A DNA stretch of 64,000 bases from JASLDZ01 sp964242625 (GCA_964242625.1 CAXTAO010000005.1:62001-126000), one strand, 5' to 3'; positions 54,776 through 63,816 are shown, counted from the stretch's first letter. A program made the numbers and translations. The notes: generated from the sequence alone by a model not told the origin.

Positions 54776-56491
54776 CTAGGCGCTCTCCGCCGGCTCCAGC
54801 ACGCCCAGGTCCTCTCCCGCGAGCACCCGCCCGATCAGTGCTCGGGTGCGTTCGACGCCGAAAATGGCCGCGAACGAGCCGAAACGAGGCCCCTGCGGCT
54901 GGCCCAAGAGCACCTCGTAGAGCGCGCCGAACCATAGCCGCAGGGGCTCGAAGTCCGCGGCCTTGCCCGCCTCGAAGGTCTCCGCCTGGATCGCCTCGGC
55001 GTCGGCCCCTTCGCCCAGCCGCTCCAGCCGGGAGGCGAGGTCCTGCAACGCCGCCCGTTCGCGCGCGTCCGGCGGGCGGAACGCCTTCCGCGGCCGCACG
55101 AAGTCCTCGTAATAGGCGAGGGCGTAGCCCGCGAGCCGGTCCATCAGGGGCTGCGTCTCCGGCGTCGCCCCCGGCACATAGCGGGCGAGAAAGCCCCACA
55201 GCATGTCGGTGGAGGCTGCGTCCGCCGCCGAGACGAGGTTCAGCATCAGGCCGAACGAGACGGGCGACCCCGCCTCCGGCGGCGCGCCCTCGTGGACGGA
55301 CCACACCGGGTTGTCGAGCCGGGGGCCCCCGTCCTGCCCGGCGTAGGCGTCCAGCTGTTGCAGGTACTCGTCGGTGGCTTTGGGGATCACGTCCCAGCTC
55401 AGCTTCTTGGCCGACTTGGGCGACTGGAACACGTAGTAGCCGAGGCTCTCGGGCGTCGAGTAGCGGAGCCACTGCTCCATTGTCAGGCCGTTGTTCTTCG
55501 ACTTGGAGATCTTCTGCCCCTCCTCGTCGAGGTAGAGTTCGTAGGAGAAGCCCTCCGGCGGCAGGCCGCCCAGCAGGCGGCAGATGCGGGCCGACGCCTT
55601 GACCGAGTCGATCAGGTCCTTGCCGCTCATCTCGTAGTCGACGCCGAGCGCGGTCCAGCGCATCGCCCAGTCGGGCTTCCACTGCAGCTTGACGCGCCCA
55701 CCCGTGACCGGCGTCTCGACCCGCGAGCCGTCCTCGTCCTCGAAGGTGATGGTGCCCGCGTCCACGTCGCGCGCGAGAGTCGGGACCTGCAGCACGCGGC
55801 CGGTGGAGGGGCTGACCGGCAGGAAGGGCGAGTAGGTCGCGCGCCGCTCGGGCCCGAGCGTCGGCAGCATCACAGCCTGGATGTCGTCGAACCGCTCCAG
55901 CGCGCGGCGGAGCGTCGCGTCGAAACGGCCGGAGCGGTAGGCTTCGGTGGACGAGACGAAGGTGTAGCGGAAGCCGAAGCCGTCGAGGAAGCGGCGCAGC
56001 CGGGCGTTGTTGTAGGCGCCGAAGCTCTCCTCCTGCCCGAACGGGTCGCGCACCTGACTCAGCGGCTTGTTGAGGTCCGCCTCCAGCCAATCCTGGTGCG
56101 GCAGGCCCGGCGGGGCCTTGCGCAGCCCGTCCATGTCGTCGCTGAAGCAGACGAGCTCGGTCGGCACGCTCTCGCCCGTCAGCGCACGGAAGGCGGCGCG
56201 GACCATCGACGTGCGCGCCACCTCCTGGAAGGTGCCGATGTGCGGTAGGCCGGAGGGACCGTAGCCGGTCTCGAGGATCACCGGCCGCGCGGCGAGCTCC
56301 GGAAAACGCTCGCCCAGCCGCTCGCCCGCACCGTGCTCCACGAGCCCGAGCGCTTCCTCGCGCGCCTCGCCGTCCAGCCTGAGCTGGACGATCCGGCGCA
56401 GGAGCGCGCGCGCCTGCTCGAACGGCCACGCCCTAGCCTCGCGCGCGGTGGAAGCGAGGCCGGACAGGTCGGTCTCGGAAAGGGGAGCCAT
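54776..56491 (-). CDS. lysK: Lysyl-tRNA synthetase, class I
   Basis: This 571-residue class I LysRS is the archaeal-type enzyme found in many alphaproteobacteria in place of class II LysS. The HIGH-like motif is in GYGPSGLPHIGTFQEV. KMSKS appears as EEGQKISKSKNNGLTMEQWL, and ELVCFSDDMDGLRK and DYEMSGKDLIDSVK are class I LysRS blocks. The length is a little over the usual ~530. ATG at 56491 lies 8 nt after a -10-like ACTATAAG, so the mRNA may be leaderless. Confidence 0.97.
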   Translation of the reverse strand: MAPLSETDLSGLASTAREARAWPFEQARALLRRIVQLRLDGEAREEALGLVEHGAGERLGERFPELAARPVILETGYGPSGLPHIGTFQEVARTSMVRAAFRALTGESVPTELVCFSDDMDGLRKAPPGLPHQDWLEADLNKPLSQVRDPFGQEESFGAYNNARLRRFLDGFGFRYTFVSSTEAYRSGRFDATLRRALERFDDIQAVMLPTLGPERRATYSPFLPVSPSTGRVLQVPTLARDVDAGTITFEDEDGSRVETPVTGGRVKLQWKPDWAMRWTALGVDYEMSGKDLIDSVKASARICRLLGGLPPEGFSYELYLDEEGQKISKSKNNGLTMEQWLRYSTPESLGYYVFQSPKSAKKLSWDVIPKATDEYLQQLDAYAGQDGGPRLDNPVWSVHEGAPPEAGSPVSFGLMLNLVSAADAASTDMLWGFLARYVPGATPETQPLMDRLAGYALAYYEDFVRPRKAFRPPDARERAALQDLASRLERLGEGADAEAIQAETFEAGKAADFEPLRLWFGALYEVLLGQPQGPRFGSFAAIFGVERTRALIGRVLAGEDLGVLEPAESA

Positions 56492-56499
56492 GGCCCCGG

Positions 56500-56528
56500 C
56501 TTATAGTCGCCTCGGACGTGACCGGAAG
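56500..56528 (-). promoter_or_regulatory. Candidate lysK promoter, near-leaderless
   Basis: The minus-strand ACTATAAG (56507-56500) matches the Caulobacter -10 consensus at 6 of 8 positions and ends 8 nt before the ATG. TTCCGGT (56527-56521) is a weak -35 with a 13-bp spacer. No Shine-Dalgarno sequence is present. Confidence 0.4.
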
Positions 56529-56544
56529 CACGCCCATCGCAGGA

Positions 56545-56814
56545 TCAGCCGGCGTGCTGCAGCCTCAGCCACTCCCGTCGCGTGTGGCAGACCTTGCGGC
56601 TGCCGAAGTACGTCCCCTCCGGCTCCTGATAACGGCAGGAGACGTGGGCCATCGGATCCTCGACCTCCGGTGTGGGCGCCGCCTCGGAGGAGGGCGCGGC
56701 GGCCGGAGCGGCGGGCGCGACGACGGGCGAGGTGCTGGCCACCTGCACGGGCGGAGCCGGCGGAACGGCCGCGGCCTGGAGCGCGAGCGCCAGGGCGAGG
56801 GTCACGAAAGGCAT
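56545..56814 (-). CDS. Small exported protein with CR...GSRKVCHTRREW motif
   Basis: This 89-residue protein has a signal peptide (MPFVTLALALALQAAA) and a Pro/Ala-rich linker. A short C-terminal domain follows: VSCRYQEPEGTYFGSRKVCHTRREWLRLQ. The two-Cys pattern CxY...GSRxxKxVCxTxxEW recurs in small alphaproteobacterial and gammaproteobacterial periplasmic proteins of unknown role. ATG at 56814. It diverges from ubiK and lies upstream of lysK. Confidence 0.68.
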   Translation of the reverse strand: MPFVTLALALALQAAAVPPAPPVQVASTSPVVAPAAPAAAPSSEAAPTPEVEDPMAHVSCRYQEPEGTYFGSRKVCHTRREWLRLQHAG

Positions 56815-56991
56815 GGCGTCGCTCCGGAGGATCGGCGCGCAACAGATCGCCCCCTCCGCTCCCGCGGCAACTTCGCATTCCTCCGCAGCGCGGCTTAGCC
56901 GCAACGTGCGCGCCGGGTGGGCGGTTACGCCTGCGATTTGGGCGCCTTGCGCCCCTCGCACGAGGCGCTCGGGCCAGCCATATTCCGCGCC

Positions 56992-57249
56992 ATGCAGACG
57001 CGCGCGCCCTTCTTCGAGGACATGGCCAAGGCGATGGAGGGGGCCATGGGCCTCGGCCAAGCCGCCGCGGCCGAGGCGCGCACCGCCTTCCGCGCCCAGG
57101 GCGACCGGCTCGTGGCCGAACTCGACCTCGTCCGGCGCGACGCGCTCGACGCCGAGCTCGCCGCCCTGCGCGCCGAGATGGCGGAGCTGCGCACGGAGGT
57201 CGCGCGCCTGCGGGGCGAGACCGCTCGCCCCTCGCACGACGTTGGTTGA
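56992..57249 (+). CDS. ubiK: UbiK/BMFP-family accessory factor
   Basis: This 85-residue protein matches the UbiK (YqiC, brucella membrane fusogenic protein) family. FFEDMAKAMEGAMGLGQAAAAEARTAFRAQGDRLVAELDLVRRDALDAEL is followed by a C-terminal coiled coil (LRAEMAELRTEVARLRGE). UbiK supports the ubiquinone-synthesis complex as a trimeric helical scaffold. ATG at 56992 follows CATATTCC by 5 nt and has no Shine-Dalgarno. It is followed by ybjN-proC. Confidence 0.9.
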   Translation: MQTRAPFFEDMAKAMEGAMGLGQAAAAEARTAFRAQGDRLVAELDLVRRDALDAELAALRAEMAELRTEVARLRGETARPSHDVG

Positions 57250-57346
57250 GCGTTAACGCCCGAAGCAGCTACCCTTGGTTCACGGTGAATCGCTCCGGCG
57301 CGCGCCCGCGCTCCGCAGGCTGGTTCCCGGCAGGAGTCCGCGTCCC

Positions 57347-57856
57347 ATGGACACGCCCGAATCCGAAACGCTCGAGACCGAGCTCGGCCTCGACCCGCTC
57401 GACGTGGTCGAGCACGTGCTGAACGCCGAAAGCCTGCAGTTCGACCGCACGGAGGACGGCGACCTCGCCTTCGCCTTCACCGGCGACTGGAAGGACTACG
57501 AACTGTGGTTCGCCTGGCGGCCGGAAGCCGATTGCCTGCAGCTGTGCCTGTCCATGGACCTGCAGGCGGACAAGGCCCAGCGCGGCCCGGCGCACGAGCT
57601 CGTCAGCCAGATCAACCAGCGCGTCTGGCTGGGCCACTTCGAGGTGTGGGCCGAGGACGGCGAGGTGATCTATCGCCACGCGCTGTCGGTGCCCGCGGGC
57701 GAGCGGCCCACCCTCGCCCAGGCGGCCAGCATGATCGACGCGGCGGTGGAGGCGGCCGATCGCTTCCTGCCCGCCTTCGACTTCCTCCTGAAAGGCTCCA
57801 AGTCGCCCGACGAGGCCATGGCCGCCTGCATGTTCGAGACGGTCGGCACGGCGTGA
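57347..57856 (+). CDS. YbjN-domain protein
   Basis: This 169-residue protein has a YbjN-type, type III chaperone-like fold. DVVEHVLNAESLQFDRTEDGDLAFAFTGDWKDYELWFAWRPEADCLQLCLSMDL precedes NQRVWLGHFEVWAEDGEVIYRHALSVP and a helical end (AASMIDAAVEAADRFLPAFDFLL). Proteins of this kind lie beside proC in many alphaproteobacteria and may act as chaperones; this is unproven. AGGAG is 10 nt before ATG 57347. The stop overlaps proC (GTGA). An LTTR-like GCGTTAACGC palindrome lies at 57250-57259. Confidence 0.85.
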   Translation: MDTPESETLETELGLDPLDVVEHVLNAESLQFDRTEDGDLAFAFTGDWKDYELWFAWRPEADCLQLCLSMDLQADKAQRGPAHELVSQINQRVWLGHFEVWAEDGEVIYRHALSVPAGERPTLAQAASMIDAAVEAADRFLPAFDFLLKGSKSPDEAMAACMFETVGTA

Positions 57857-58674
57857 CGCCGGCGGCCGCGCGTCCCGTCCTCCTGGTCGGGGCGGGTCGG
57901 CTCGGCGGCGCGCTCCTGGACGGCTGGCGCGAGGCGGGCGCGCCCGGCATGGGCGACGTCATGGTGCGTGCGCGCACCGTCACCCCCGCGGCCCGCGCCG
58001 CTGCGGAGGCGGGCGCCGGCCTGAACCCCGCCGACGACGCGCTGGGCCGTGCGGGCGTCGTGGTGTTGGCGGTGAAGCCCTACGCGCTGGACGAGACCGC
58101 CGCCGCCCTCTCCCCACACCTCGCCCCCGACGCGACGATCGTCTCCCTCCTGGTGGGCAAGACGCTGGCGCAGGTCGAGGCCGCTTTTGGCGGTCGGCCG
58201 ACCGCGCGCGCCATGCCGACCACCGCGGTCGCGGTGCGGCGCGGCTCCACCACGCTCTACGCGCCGGACGTCCGGGTCCGGTCGCCCGCCCACGCCCTGT
58301 TCGCGCCCGTGGGGGACGTGGTCGAGATCGACGACGAGGCCTTGATGTATCCCGCCACCGCCGTCTCGGGCTCGGCCCCCGGCTATCTCTACGCCTTCGT
58401 CGAGGCGTTGGAGCGCGCGGGCGTGGAGGGGGGGCTGGAGCCGGAGGCGGCGGCGCGGCTCGCGCGCGGCGCCGTCGCGGGCGCGGCGGAGCTCATGGCG
58501 CGCTCGGGGGCCGATCCCGCCGACCTGCGCCGCCAGGTCGCCTCTCCCGGCGGCACGACGGAGGCGGCGCTGCGCGTGCTGGCCGGCGAGGACGGCGGCG
58601 GGCGCGGCCTGCCCGAACTGCTGCGGGGTGCGGTCGCGGCCAACATGGCGCGGGCGCGCGAGCTCGCGGGCTAG
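57853..58674 (+). CDS. proC: Pyrroline-5-carboxylate reductase
   Basis: This 273-residue NAD(P)H-dependent enzyme makes proline. The Rossmann start PVLLVGAGRLGGALLDGW, the VVVLAVKPYALDET strand, RAMPTTAVAVRRGSTTLYA (compare RxMPNTPxxxxxG) and the signature VSGSAPGYLYAFVEALERAGVEGGLEPEAAARLA are present. ASPGGTTEAALRVL is the ProC C-terminal block. GTG at 57853 overlaps the ybjN stop. The TAG shares CTAG with the MFS gene stop. Confidence 0.95.
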   Translation: MTPAAARPVLLVGAGRLGGALLDGWREAGAPGMGDVMVRARTVTPAARAAAEAGAGLNPADDALGRAGVVVLAVKPYALDETAAALSPHLAPDATIVSLLVGKTLAQVEAAFGGRPTARAMPTTAVAVRRGSTTLYAPDVRVRSPAHALFAPVGDVVEIDDEALMYPATAVSGSAPGYLYAFVEALERAGVEGGLEPEAAARLARGAVAGAAELMARSGADPADLRRQVASPGGTTEAALRVLAGEDGGGRGLPELLRGAVAANMARARELAG

Positions 58675-59915
58675 AGCACGTCCTTGGCGAGACGGCCCAC
58701 CTCCTCCGCGGGCAGGGCGGCGGCTGGCCGCGCGGGCGGGCGCATCCACGCCACCGCAACGAGCGCGCAGGCGGCCACCCCCGCGAAGGCCCACAGCGCC
58801 GGCGCGAAGCTCGCCAGCCGGTCGTGGCTCACCCCCGCGAGCCAAGGACCCACCGCCGCCAGCGTCGAGACGAGGCACATGATCGAGAACAGCGGCAGAT
58901 TCCGCCGCCGCCCGAAGTAGGCCAGGAGCATGACCGCGGTCGCCAAGTAGGCGAGGCCGTAGCCCGTCCCGACGCCCACGACATACAGCACGGCCAGCCC
59001 CGGCCCGTGCGCGAGCGCCAGCGCGGCGAGCCCGACCGCCATGCATCCCAGCGCCCCGGCGGTCAGCGCGCGCGGCCCGGTACGCTGCACGATCGCCCCG
59101 CCCGCGAGCCGCGACAGGGCGTTGACGAGGTTGTCCGCGGCGAGGAAGGCGGCGGCGACGCCTGCGCCCAGCCCGCGCTCGGTCAGGTGCTGCACCGAGA
59201 CCGAGTTCACCGTCACCCCGCAGAGCAGGTAGGCGGTGTAGGCGGCCGTCACGATCCAGAACTGCGGCGTCCGGAGCGCCTCGCGCACGCCCCAGCCCTC
59301 GTGGGCGACCGCGGGCTCGGCCTCGCCCCCCTCGCGCTCCCAGGCGGGGTCCACCGTCAAGGCGGCGACGACCGCGAGGAGGAGCGCCAGCGCCGCCATA
59401 ACGAGCCAGTAGCCGCGCCAGGCGTGCTCCACGCCGAGACGCCCCAGGATCGGCCCCGCCGCGCCGCCGAGGCCACCCGCGGTGAAGTAGACGCCGAGCG
59501 GCGCCGCCGGTCGCGGAAAGGCGCGCGCCAAGACGTAGGCGCCAGGCAGGATGGCGGCGAGCGCGAAGCCCACCCCCGCCAGCGCCGCACCGAAGAGGTA
59601 GCCGCCCGTTCCCTGCGCGCGGGCGAAGAGGAGGAGCCCCGCGCCCAGGACGACGCCGCCGCCCACCAGCGTCGCGCGCACGCCCAGCGCGCGGATCACC
59701 ACGGCGGGCGCGAGGCTCGCCAGCCCGCAGGCGACCGCCAGGACGGTGAAGCCCAGCCCCGCCGCGCTCCAGCTCCAGTGCAGCTCGCCCACCATGGCGG
59801 GCAGGACGACGCCCAGCGAGGTGAAGGTCGCCGCAGTGATCTGGAAGAAGAGGAGGCTCAAGCCTGCGAGCGCGAACTGCGCGCGCCGTCCGCCGCCACC
59901 CAGCGCCCCCGTCAT
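58671..59915 (-). CDS. Major facilitator superfamily transporter
   Basis: This 414-residue protein has 12 predicted helices and the MFS layout (helices near residues 12-32, 45-65 and so on; YVVGVGTGYGLAYLATAVMLLAYFGRRRN between helices 8-10). It is close to the monocarboxylate/OFA-type branch in pattern, but the substrate is unclear. ATG at 59915 lies inside the TonB receptor stop (TGATG), so both are one operon. It shares CTAG with proC at its 3' end. Confidence 0.9.
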   Translation of the reverse strand: MTGALGGGGRRAQFALAGLSLLFFQITAATFTSLGVVLPAMVGELHWSWSAAGLGFTVLAVACGLASLAPAVVIRALGVRATLVGGGVVLGAGLLLFARAQGTGGYLFGAALAGVGFALAAILPGAYVLARAFPRPAAPLGVYFTAGGLGGAAGPILGRLGVEHAWRGYWLVMAALALLLAVVAALTVDPAWEREGGEAEPAVAHEGWGVREALRTPQFWIVTAAYTAYLLCGVTVNSVSVQHLTERGLGAGVAAAFLAADNLVNALSRLAGGAIVQRTGPRALTAGALGCMAVGLAALALAHGPGLAVLYVVGVGTGYGLAYLATAVMLLAYFGRRRNLPLFSIMCLVSTLAAVGPWLAGVSHDRLASFAPALWAFAGVAACALVAVAWMRPPARPAAALPAEEVGRLAKDVL

Positions 59916-62302
59916 CAGAAGCGCCTTCCCAGCGACACCCGCCAGGTGCGCCCTTCCGACGGCAAGACCGCCACGGGCGAGTACACGTCGGCCACGGGGG
60001 TGAAGTAGAGGGCGTCTGCGAGGTTGTCGACGTTGACCACCGCGCGCCAGGGCCCGCGCTCGTACTGCGCCGAGGCGTTGACCACCGTGTAGTCCGGCAG
60101 GCGCACCGCGCCGGGCAGGACGCCCGCGGTGGTCTCGGCCGCGTGGGTCAGCGCCAGCGTCGCTCCCGCCCGCCCCCAGGCGTGGCGATCGGAGGTGTAG
60201 ACCCCCGCCAGGCTCGCCACCGAACGCGGCTGGCGCGTGTCGGTGTAGTCGCCCGGTCGCAGCTGGGACGTGGCGAAGACGTAGTAGCCGCCGCCATAGC
60301 CGTCGGTCGGGGCCACGCCCGCCAGCGCGGGCGGGATCACCACGGTCGAGCCGTCAGGCCCGCGCACCGTCGTGCGCTGGACGTCGCCCGCGAAGGTGGC
60401 GCTCCAGTTGCGGGTGATGAGGAGCCGAGCCTCCAGCTCCGCCCCCTCGCCGCGCGTGCCCACCACCGCGTCGCCCTGGCCGAGGTCCGAGCGCGTCTGG
60501 CGGTAGACGGAGAGGGCCCCCGTGAGCCGGTCGCGGCCGAGGCGGAACTTCACCCCCGCTTCGGAGAGCCGCGAGGTGGAGAGCCACGATCCGCCCGCGA
60601 TCAGCTGGGGCGCGACGCCGTCGGCCTGGTTCACCTGCAGCGCCTGCGTCTGCGCCAGGGTGGCGTAGGGGCGCAGGCCCCACGGCAGGGCGTAGGCGAG
60701 GCTCGCCGTCCAGCTCCAGGCGCCGTCGGCGGCGGAGTAGGTGCGCCCGCGGTCGACGCCGAACACGAGCGTGCCGTCGTCGTGGCTCGTCACGCTGAAC
60801 CGGTCGTAGCGGGCCCCGGCGGTGAGGTCGAAGCCCGCCCAGCGCACGTCGGTCTGCACGAAGGGGCCGCCGTTGACCGTGCGGCTCCTCACGTCCGTCT
60901 CCCAGGCGAGCCCGCCGCCGCCGAGGTCGGCGCTGAAGGGGCTGTCGAGGATGTCGGTCGCGGTCGGGCCGAAGATCAGGTCGCGGCGGTCCAGCGAGAT
61001 GTTCCCGCCGTTGAAGCTCTCCTCGTCGCGGCTGTCGGTGCGGCGCAACGAGAGGCCCACGAGGGTGTCGGCGCGCACGGGCCCGAAAGTGCGCGGGGCC
61101 TCGTAGGTCAGCCGCGCCTCCGCCGCGCGCGCCTGGTAGTCGGCCGGGAAGCCGTAGGTCACGAAGCGCGTGTTGGAGAGCACCTCCACAAAGCCCGCCA
61201 GCGTCAGCGTATCGGGGCCGATGCGGCGGGACAGGGCGGCGGTCGCGGTGTCCACGTCGGTGCGCGAGAAGTCGGCGTCCGACACGAACACGTCGCGCCG
61301 CCCGATCTGCGCGGTCCCCACCCCTGTGTCGAGGGTGAAGCGCGGGTCCGCGGCGGGCGTCGCGCCGAAGTAGGGAGTGAGGAGCCCGCCCGCGCCGATC
61401 TCCACCGGCTCGAGCCGGCCGTCGCCGTTGAGGTCCTTCAGCGTGAGGTCGCGCCCGGTGGTGTACAGGCGGTGATCGACCAGCGCCTGGGTCAGCCGGT
61501 TCCAGCCGGGCGTCTGCACCGAGCCCTCGGCGCGCTCGACCATGACGCCTGCGCTGAAGCGCCAAGCGTCGGGCAGGTCGAGGTCGAGCTGGGCCTGGAC
61601 GAGGCCGTGGCCGGGATCGATCCCCTGGTAGAAGCCCGGCCCCGTCTCGCCCTCGGCGTAGAGCGACAGCCCGCCCCGGACGCCGCCCAGCGCCACGGGG
61701 GCGACCAGCCGGCCGTCCAGCTTGCCGTAGCCATAGGCCCCGCCCACGACCTCCACCTCGCCGGACGCCCGCTCGGGCAACTCCTCGCCGGAGGCTCCGA
61801 AGGCGCGCGAGGTCTTGGGCGTGATGTCGAGGAAGCCTCCCACCTTGCCCGGGCCGTAAAGCGGCGTCGGCGGCCCGCGCACCACGTCCACCCGCTCCGC
61901 CGCGCCCAACGGCGTGGGATAGGTGCCGCGGTTCTCGATGCGCTTGAAGCCCGCGAAGTAGGTGTCGGCCAGCGTGCCGCGCAGGTTCGACGCGCCCGGC
62001 ACCCCGTAGTAGCTATCGGTGTAGGCGCCGGGACTGACCGCGACCAAGTCGTCCACCGTGCGCACGCCGTAGCGTTGCAGCGTCTCGGCCCCCACGAAGC
62101 TGGCGGACCGCGGCGTCTCCAGGAGCGGGATGGGGAGACCCGTCACCGTGCGGTCGGGCCGGCGCTCCAAGAGGCCCGCCGGGTCGCGCGCGGTGACCAC
62201 CACAGCGGCCTCCCCGGGCGTCGCGGCCGGCTGCGCGCCCGCGAGGGCGGGCAGGACGCAGGTCGCCGCCGCCAGTAGTCCCGCTGCACCCGCGCGCCTC
62301 AT
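59915..62302 (-). CDS. TonB-dependent receptor (siderophore-type)
   Basis: This 795-residue outer-membrane protein has a signal peptide (MRRAGAAGLLAAATCVLPALAGAQ). A plug domain follows with LLETPRSASFVGAETLQRYGVRTVDDLVAVSPGAYTDSYYGVPGASNLRGTLADTYFAGFKR and VDVVRGPPTPLYGPGKVGGFLDI. The large beta-barrel ends in RTWRVSLGRRF, with a C-terminal aromatic. ERVDVVRGPxxxLYG is the common plug signature. The paired MFS carrier and GntR regulator suggest uptake of a small ligand. A further 11 residues upstream (62335) are possible. Confidence 0.93.
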   Translation of the reverse strand: MRRAGAAGLLAAATCVLPALAGAQPAATPGEAAVVVTARDPAGLLERRPDRTVTGLPIPLLETPRSASFVGAETLQRYGVRTVDDLVAVSPGAYTDSYYGVPGASNLRGTLADTYFAGFKRIENRGTYPTPLGAAERVDVVRGPPTPLYGPGKVGGFLDITPKTSRAFGASGEELPERASGEVEVVGGAYGYGKLDGRLVAPVALGGVRGGLSLYAEGETGPGFYQGIDPGHGLVQAQLDLDLPDAWRFSAGVMVERAEGSVQTPGWNRLTQALVDHRLYTTGRDLTLKDLNGDGRLEPVEIGAGGLLTPYFGATPAADPRFTLDTGVGTAQIGRRDVFVSDADFSRTDVDTATAALSRRIGPDTLTLAGFVEVLSNTRFVTYGFPADYQARAAEARLTYEAPRTFGPVRADTLVGLSLRRTDSRDEESFNGGNISLDRRDLIFGPTATDILDSPFSADLGGGGLAWETDVRSRTVNGGPFVQTDVRWAGFDLTAGARYDRFSVTSHDDGTLVFGVDRGRTYSAADGAWSWTASLAYALPWGLRPYATLAQTQALQVNQADGVAPQLIAGGSWLSTSRLSEAGVKFRLGRDRLTGALSVYRQTRSDLGQGDAVVGTRGEGAELEARLLITRNWSATFAGDVQRTTVRGPDGSTVVIPPALAGVAPTDGYGGGYYVFATSQLRPGDYTDTRQPRSVASLAGVYTSDRHAWGRAGATLALTHAAETTAGVLPGAVRLPDYTVVNASAQYERGPWRAVVNVDNLADALYFTPVADVYSPVAVLPSEGRTWRVSLGRRF

Positions 62303-62357
62303 CGTGGCCGACGTAAGCGGCCATTGCGAGAACATCAAGCCTAGTCTTGCGGGGCGC

Positions 62358-62371
62358 CGTGACATGTCACG
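62358..62371. promoter_or_regulatory. 14-bp perfect palindrome between the TonB receptor and GntR genes
   Basis: CGTGACATGTCACG is perfectly self-complementary and sits between the divergent receptor and regulator genes, 56 bp from the receptor ATG. It is a plausible operator for the GntR protein. Confidence 0.5.
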
Positions 62372-62452
62372 ATGCATCTCAACGGCGACTTCGCGTTGCT
62401 TGTTGCGACCCGCAGGTTCGACAGGTCGAAGCGATTGGGGCAAGGTCGTGTG

Positions 62453-63160
62453 GTGACGCGAGACACCCCGAACGGCCGCGACGACGAGTGGGGCCCCGAG
62501 CTCCTGAAGTCGCGCGCCTACGAGCAGATCCTCGTGGACGTGATCATGGGCGCGCTCGCCCCCGGCGCGCGGGTCGACGAGCGCGCGCTGGCGCACCGCT
62601 ACAACGTGGGGCTCGCGGGCGTGCGAGACGCGCTCGGCCGGCTGGCGCTGGAGGGGCTCGTCCAGCGCCGCCCGCGGCTCGGCACTGTGGTGGCCGCCCT
62701 CGACCTGCGCGAGGTGGAGCACGCCTTCGAGGTCCGCAGCCTCCTGGAGGGGCGATCCGCCGCCCTGGCCGCCCGCAACGCCACCGCCGCCGACGCCGCC
62801 GCGATCTCGGCCGCCTTCCACGGGGCCGAGGCGGCGGTGGCGGCGGGCGACCTGCGAGCGCTGGTCGCCATGGACCGCGCCTTCCACCGCGCCGTGGCGC
62901 TCGCCACCCACAACGACGTGCTCGCACGCTATCTCATGAGCCTGCAGAACATGGCGGCGCGCTACTGGGTGTTCGCCATGGCGCGCCAGCCGCCGGACGA
63001 CCAGCTGGTCGACATCGCGCTCCACCGCGAGCTCGCACGCGCCATCGCCGCGGGCGACGCCCGGGAGGCGGAAGCCGCCATGGCGCGACTGATCGGCGAC
63101 CCGCCGAGCCTCACCCCGGGCGTGCGCCTGCGCGACGCCGCCGGCCGCGCCACGGTCTGA
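62453..63160 (+). CDS. GntR-family (FadR/FCD) transcriptional regulator
   Basis: This ~235-residue protein has an N-terminal winged helix: SRAYEQILVDVIMGALAPGARVDERALAHRYNVGLAGVRDALGRLALEGLVQRRPRLGTVVA. A C-terminal FCD ligand domain follows (FEVRSLLEGRSAALAARNAT, DRAFHRAVALATHND, HRELARAIAAGDAREAEAAM), whose histidines and aspartate often bind a metal and a carboxylate. GTG at 62453 has AAGG 7 nt upstream; ATG at 62372 directly after the palindrome is the alternative. It probably controls the receptor/MFS operon. Confidence 0.88.
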   Translation: MTRDTPNGRDDEWGPELLKSRAYEQILVDVIMGALAPGARVDERALAHRYNVGLAGVRDALGRLALEGLVQRRPRLGTVVAALDLREVEHAFEVRSLLEGRSAALAARNATAADAAAISAAFHGAEAAVAAGDLRALVAMDRAFHRAVALATHNDVLARYLMSLQNMAARYWVFAMARQPPDDQLVDIALHRELARAIAAGDAREAEAAMARLIGDPPSLTPGVRLRDAAGRATV

Positions 63161-63166
63161 GCCGGC

Positions 63167-63802
63167 TCAGCCGACAGGCGCTACCAACGCGCGGCGGGCG
63201 GCGGCGGCGTATTGGGCCCCGGTGACCACGGTCAGCGCGGCGGCGAGCCACAGGAGGGCGTCGGCCCCGCCCTGCAGCGTTCCCGGCCAGATGGCGTGCG
63301 GGTTCCCCGCCGCGTAGGCCCAGACGCGGGCGGCCACCGCGGCCATCTCCGCCGAGAGCGCCACGAGCTGGACCGTCGTCTTCCACTTGGCGAGCGTAGT
63401 CACCGGCAGGCGCAGCCCCCGCGCCGCCCCCGCCTCGCGCAGGCCGGAAACGAACACCTCGCGGAACAGGATCACCGCGCCCGCCACCGCGATGGTCGGC
63501 CGGGGCGAGACGGCGAGGAGGCCGATCACCGCGGCGGTCACCGCCAGCTTGTCGGCGATGGGGTCGAGCGTCGCGCCCCAGGCGGAGCCCGCGTCCCACC
63601 GGCGGGCGAGCCAGCCGTCGAAGAAGTCTGTCAGCGCGGCCAGCACGAAGGCGGCGAGCGCGCCGGTGACGGCGGCGGCGGCCCAGCGCAGGTCGGCCGC
63701 CGCCTCGGCCCCGAACGCCGCCGCGAGCAGGCCCGCGAGCGTCAGCGCCGCCAGGACGAGGCGCGCGTAGGTCAGGAGGTTGGGAATGTCGCGCCGGGTC
63801 AT
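63167..63802 (-). CDS. pgsA: CDP-diacylglycerol-glycerol-3-phosphate 3-phosphatidyltransferase
   Basis: This 211-residue CDP-alcohol phosphotransferase starts phosphatidylglycerol synthesis. The complete motif D-x2-DG-x2-AR-x8-G-x3-D-x3-D appears as DFFDGWLARRWDAGSAWGATLDPIAD. The N-terminal RDIPNLLTYARLVL and LAKWKTTVQ are typical of PgsA. ATG at 63802 lies 6 nt from a -10-like GCTACAGC and has no ribosome site, so the mRNA may be leaderless. GTG at 63829 would add 9 residues. Confidence 0.9.
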   Translation of the reverse strand: MTRRDIPNLLTYARLVLAALTLAGLLAAAFGAEAAADLRWAAAAVTGALAAFVLAALTDFFDGWLARRWDAGSAWGATLDPIADKLAVTAAVIGLLAVSPRPTIAVAGAVILFREVFVSGLREAGAARGLRLPVTTLAKWKTTVQLVALSAEMAAVAARVWAYAAGNPHAIWPGTLQGGADALLWLAAALTVVTGAQYAAAARRALVAPVG

Positions 63803-63808
63803 GCGGGG

Positions 63809-63816
63809 GCTGTAGC
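63809..63816 (-). promoter_or_regulatory. Candidate pgsA -10 element, leaderless
   Basis: The minus-strand GCTACAGC (63816-63809) matches the Caulobacter -10 consensus at 7 of 8 positions and lies 6 nt before the ATG at 63802. No clear -35 is present. Confidence 0.35.

Noticed and set aside
57250..57259. GCGTTAACGC as a CtrA or LysR-type operator for ybjN
   Set aside because: A single short palindrome without a paired half-site or regulator nearby is too weak to call as a site.
62303..63025. The TonB receptor frame stays open a further ~240 codons upstream
   Set aside because: The signal peptide at 62302 marks the real start. The extension lies antisense to the GntR gene and has no protein-like features.
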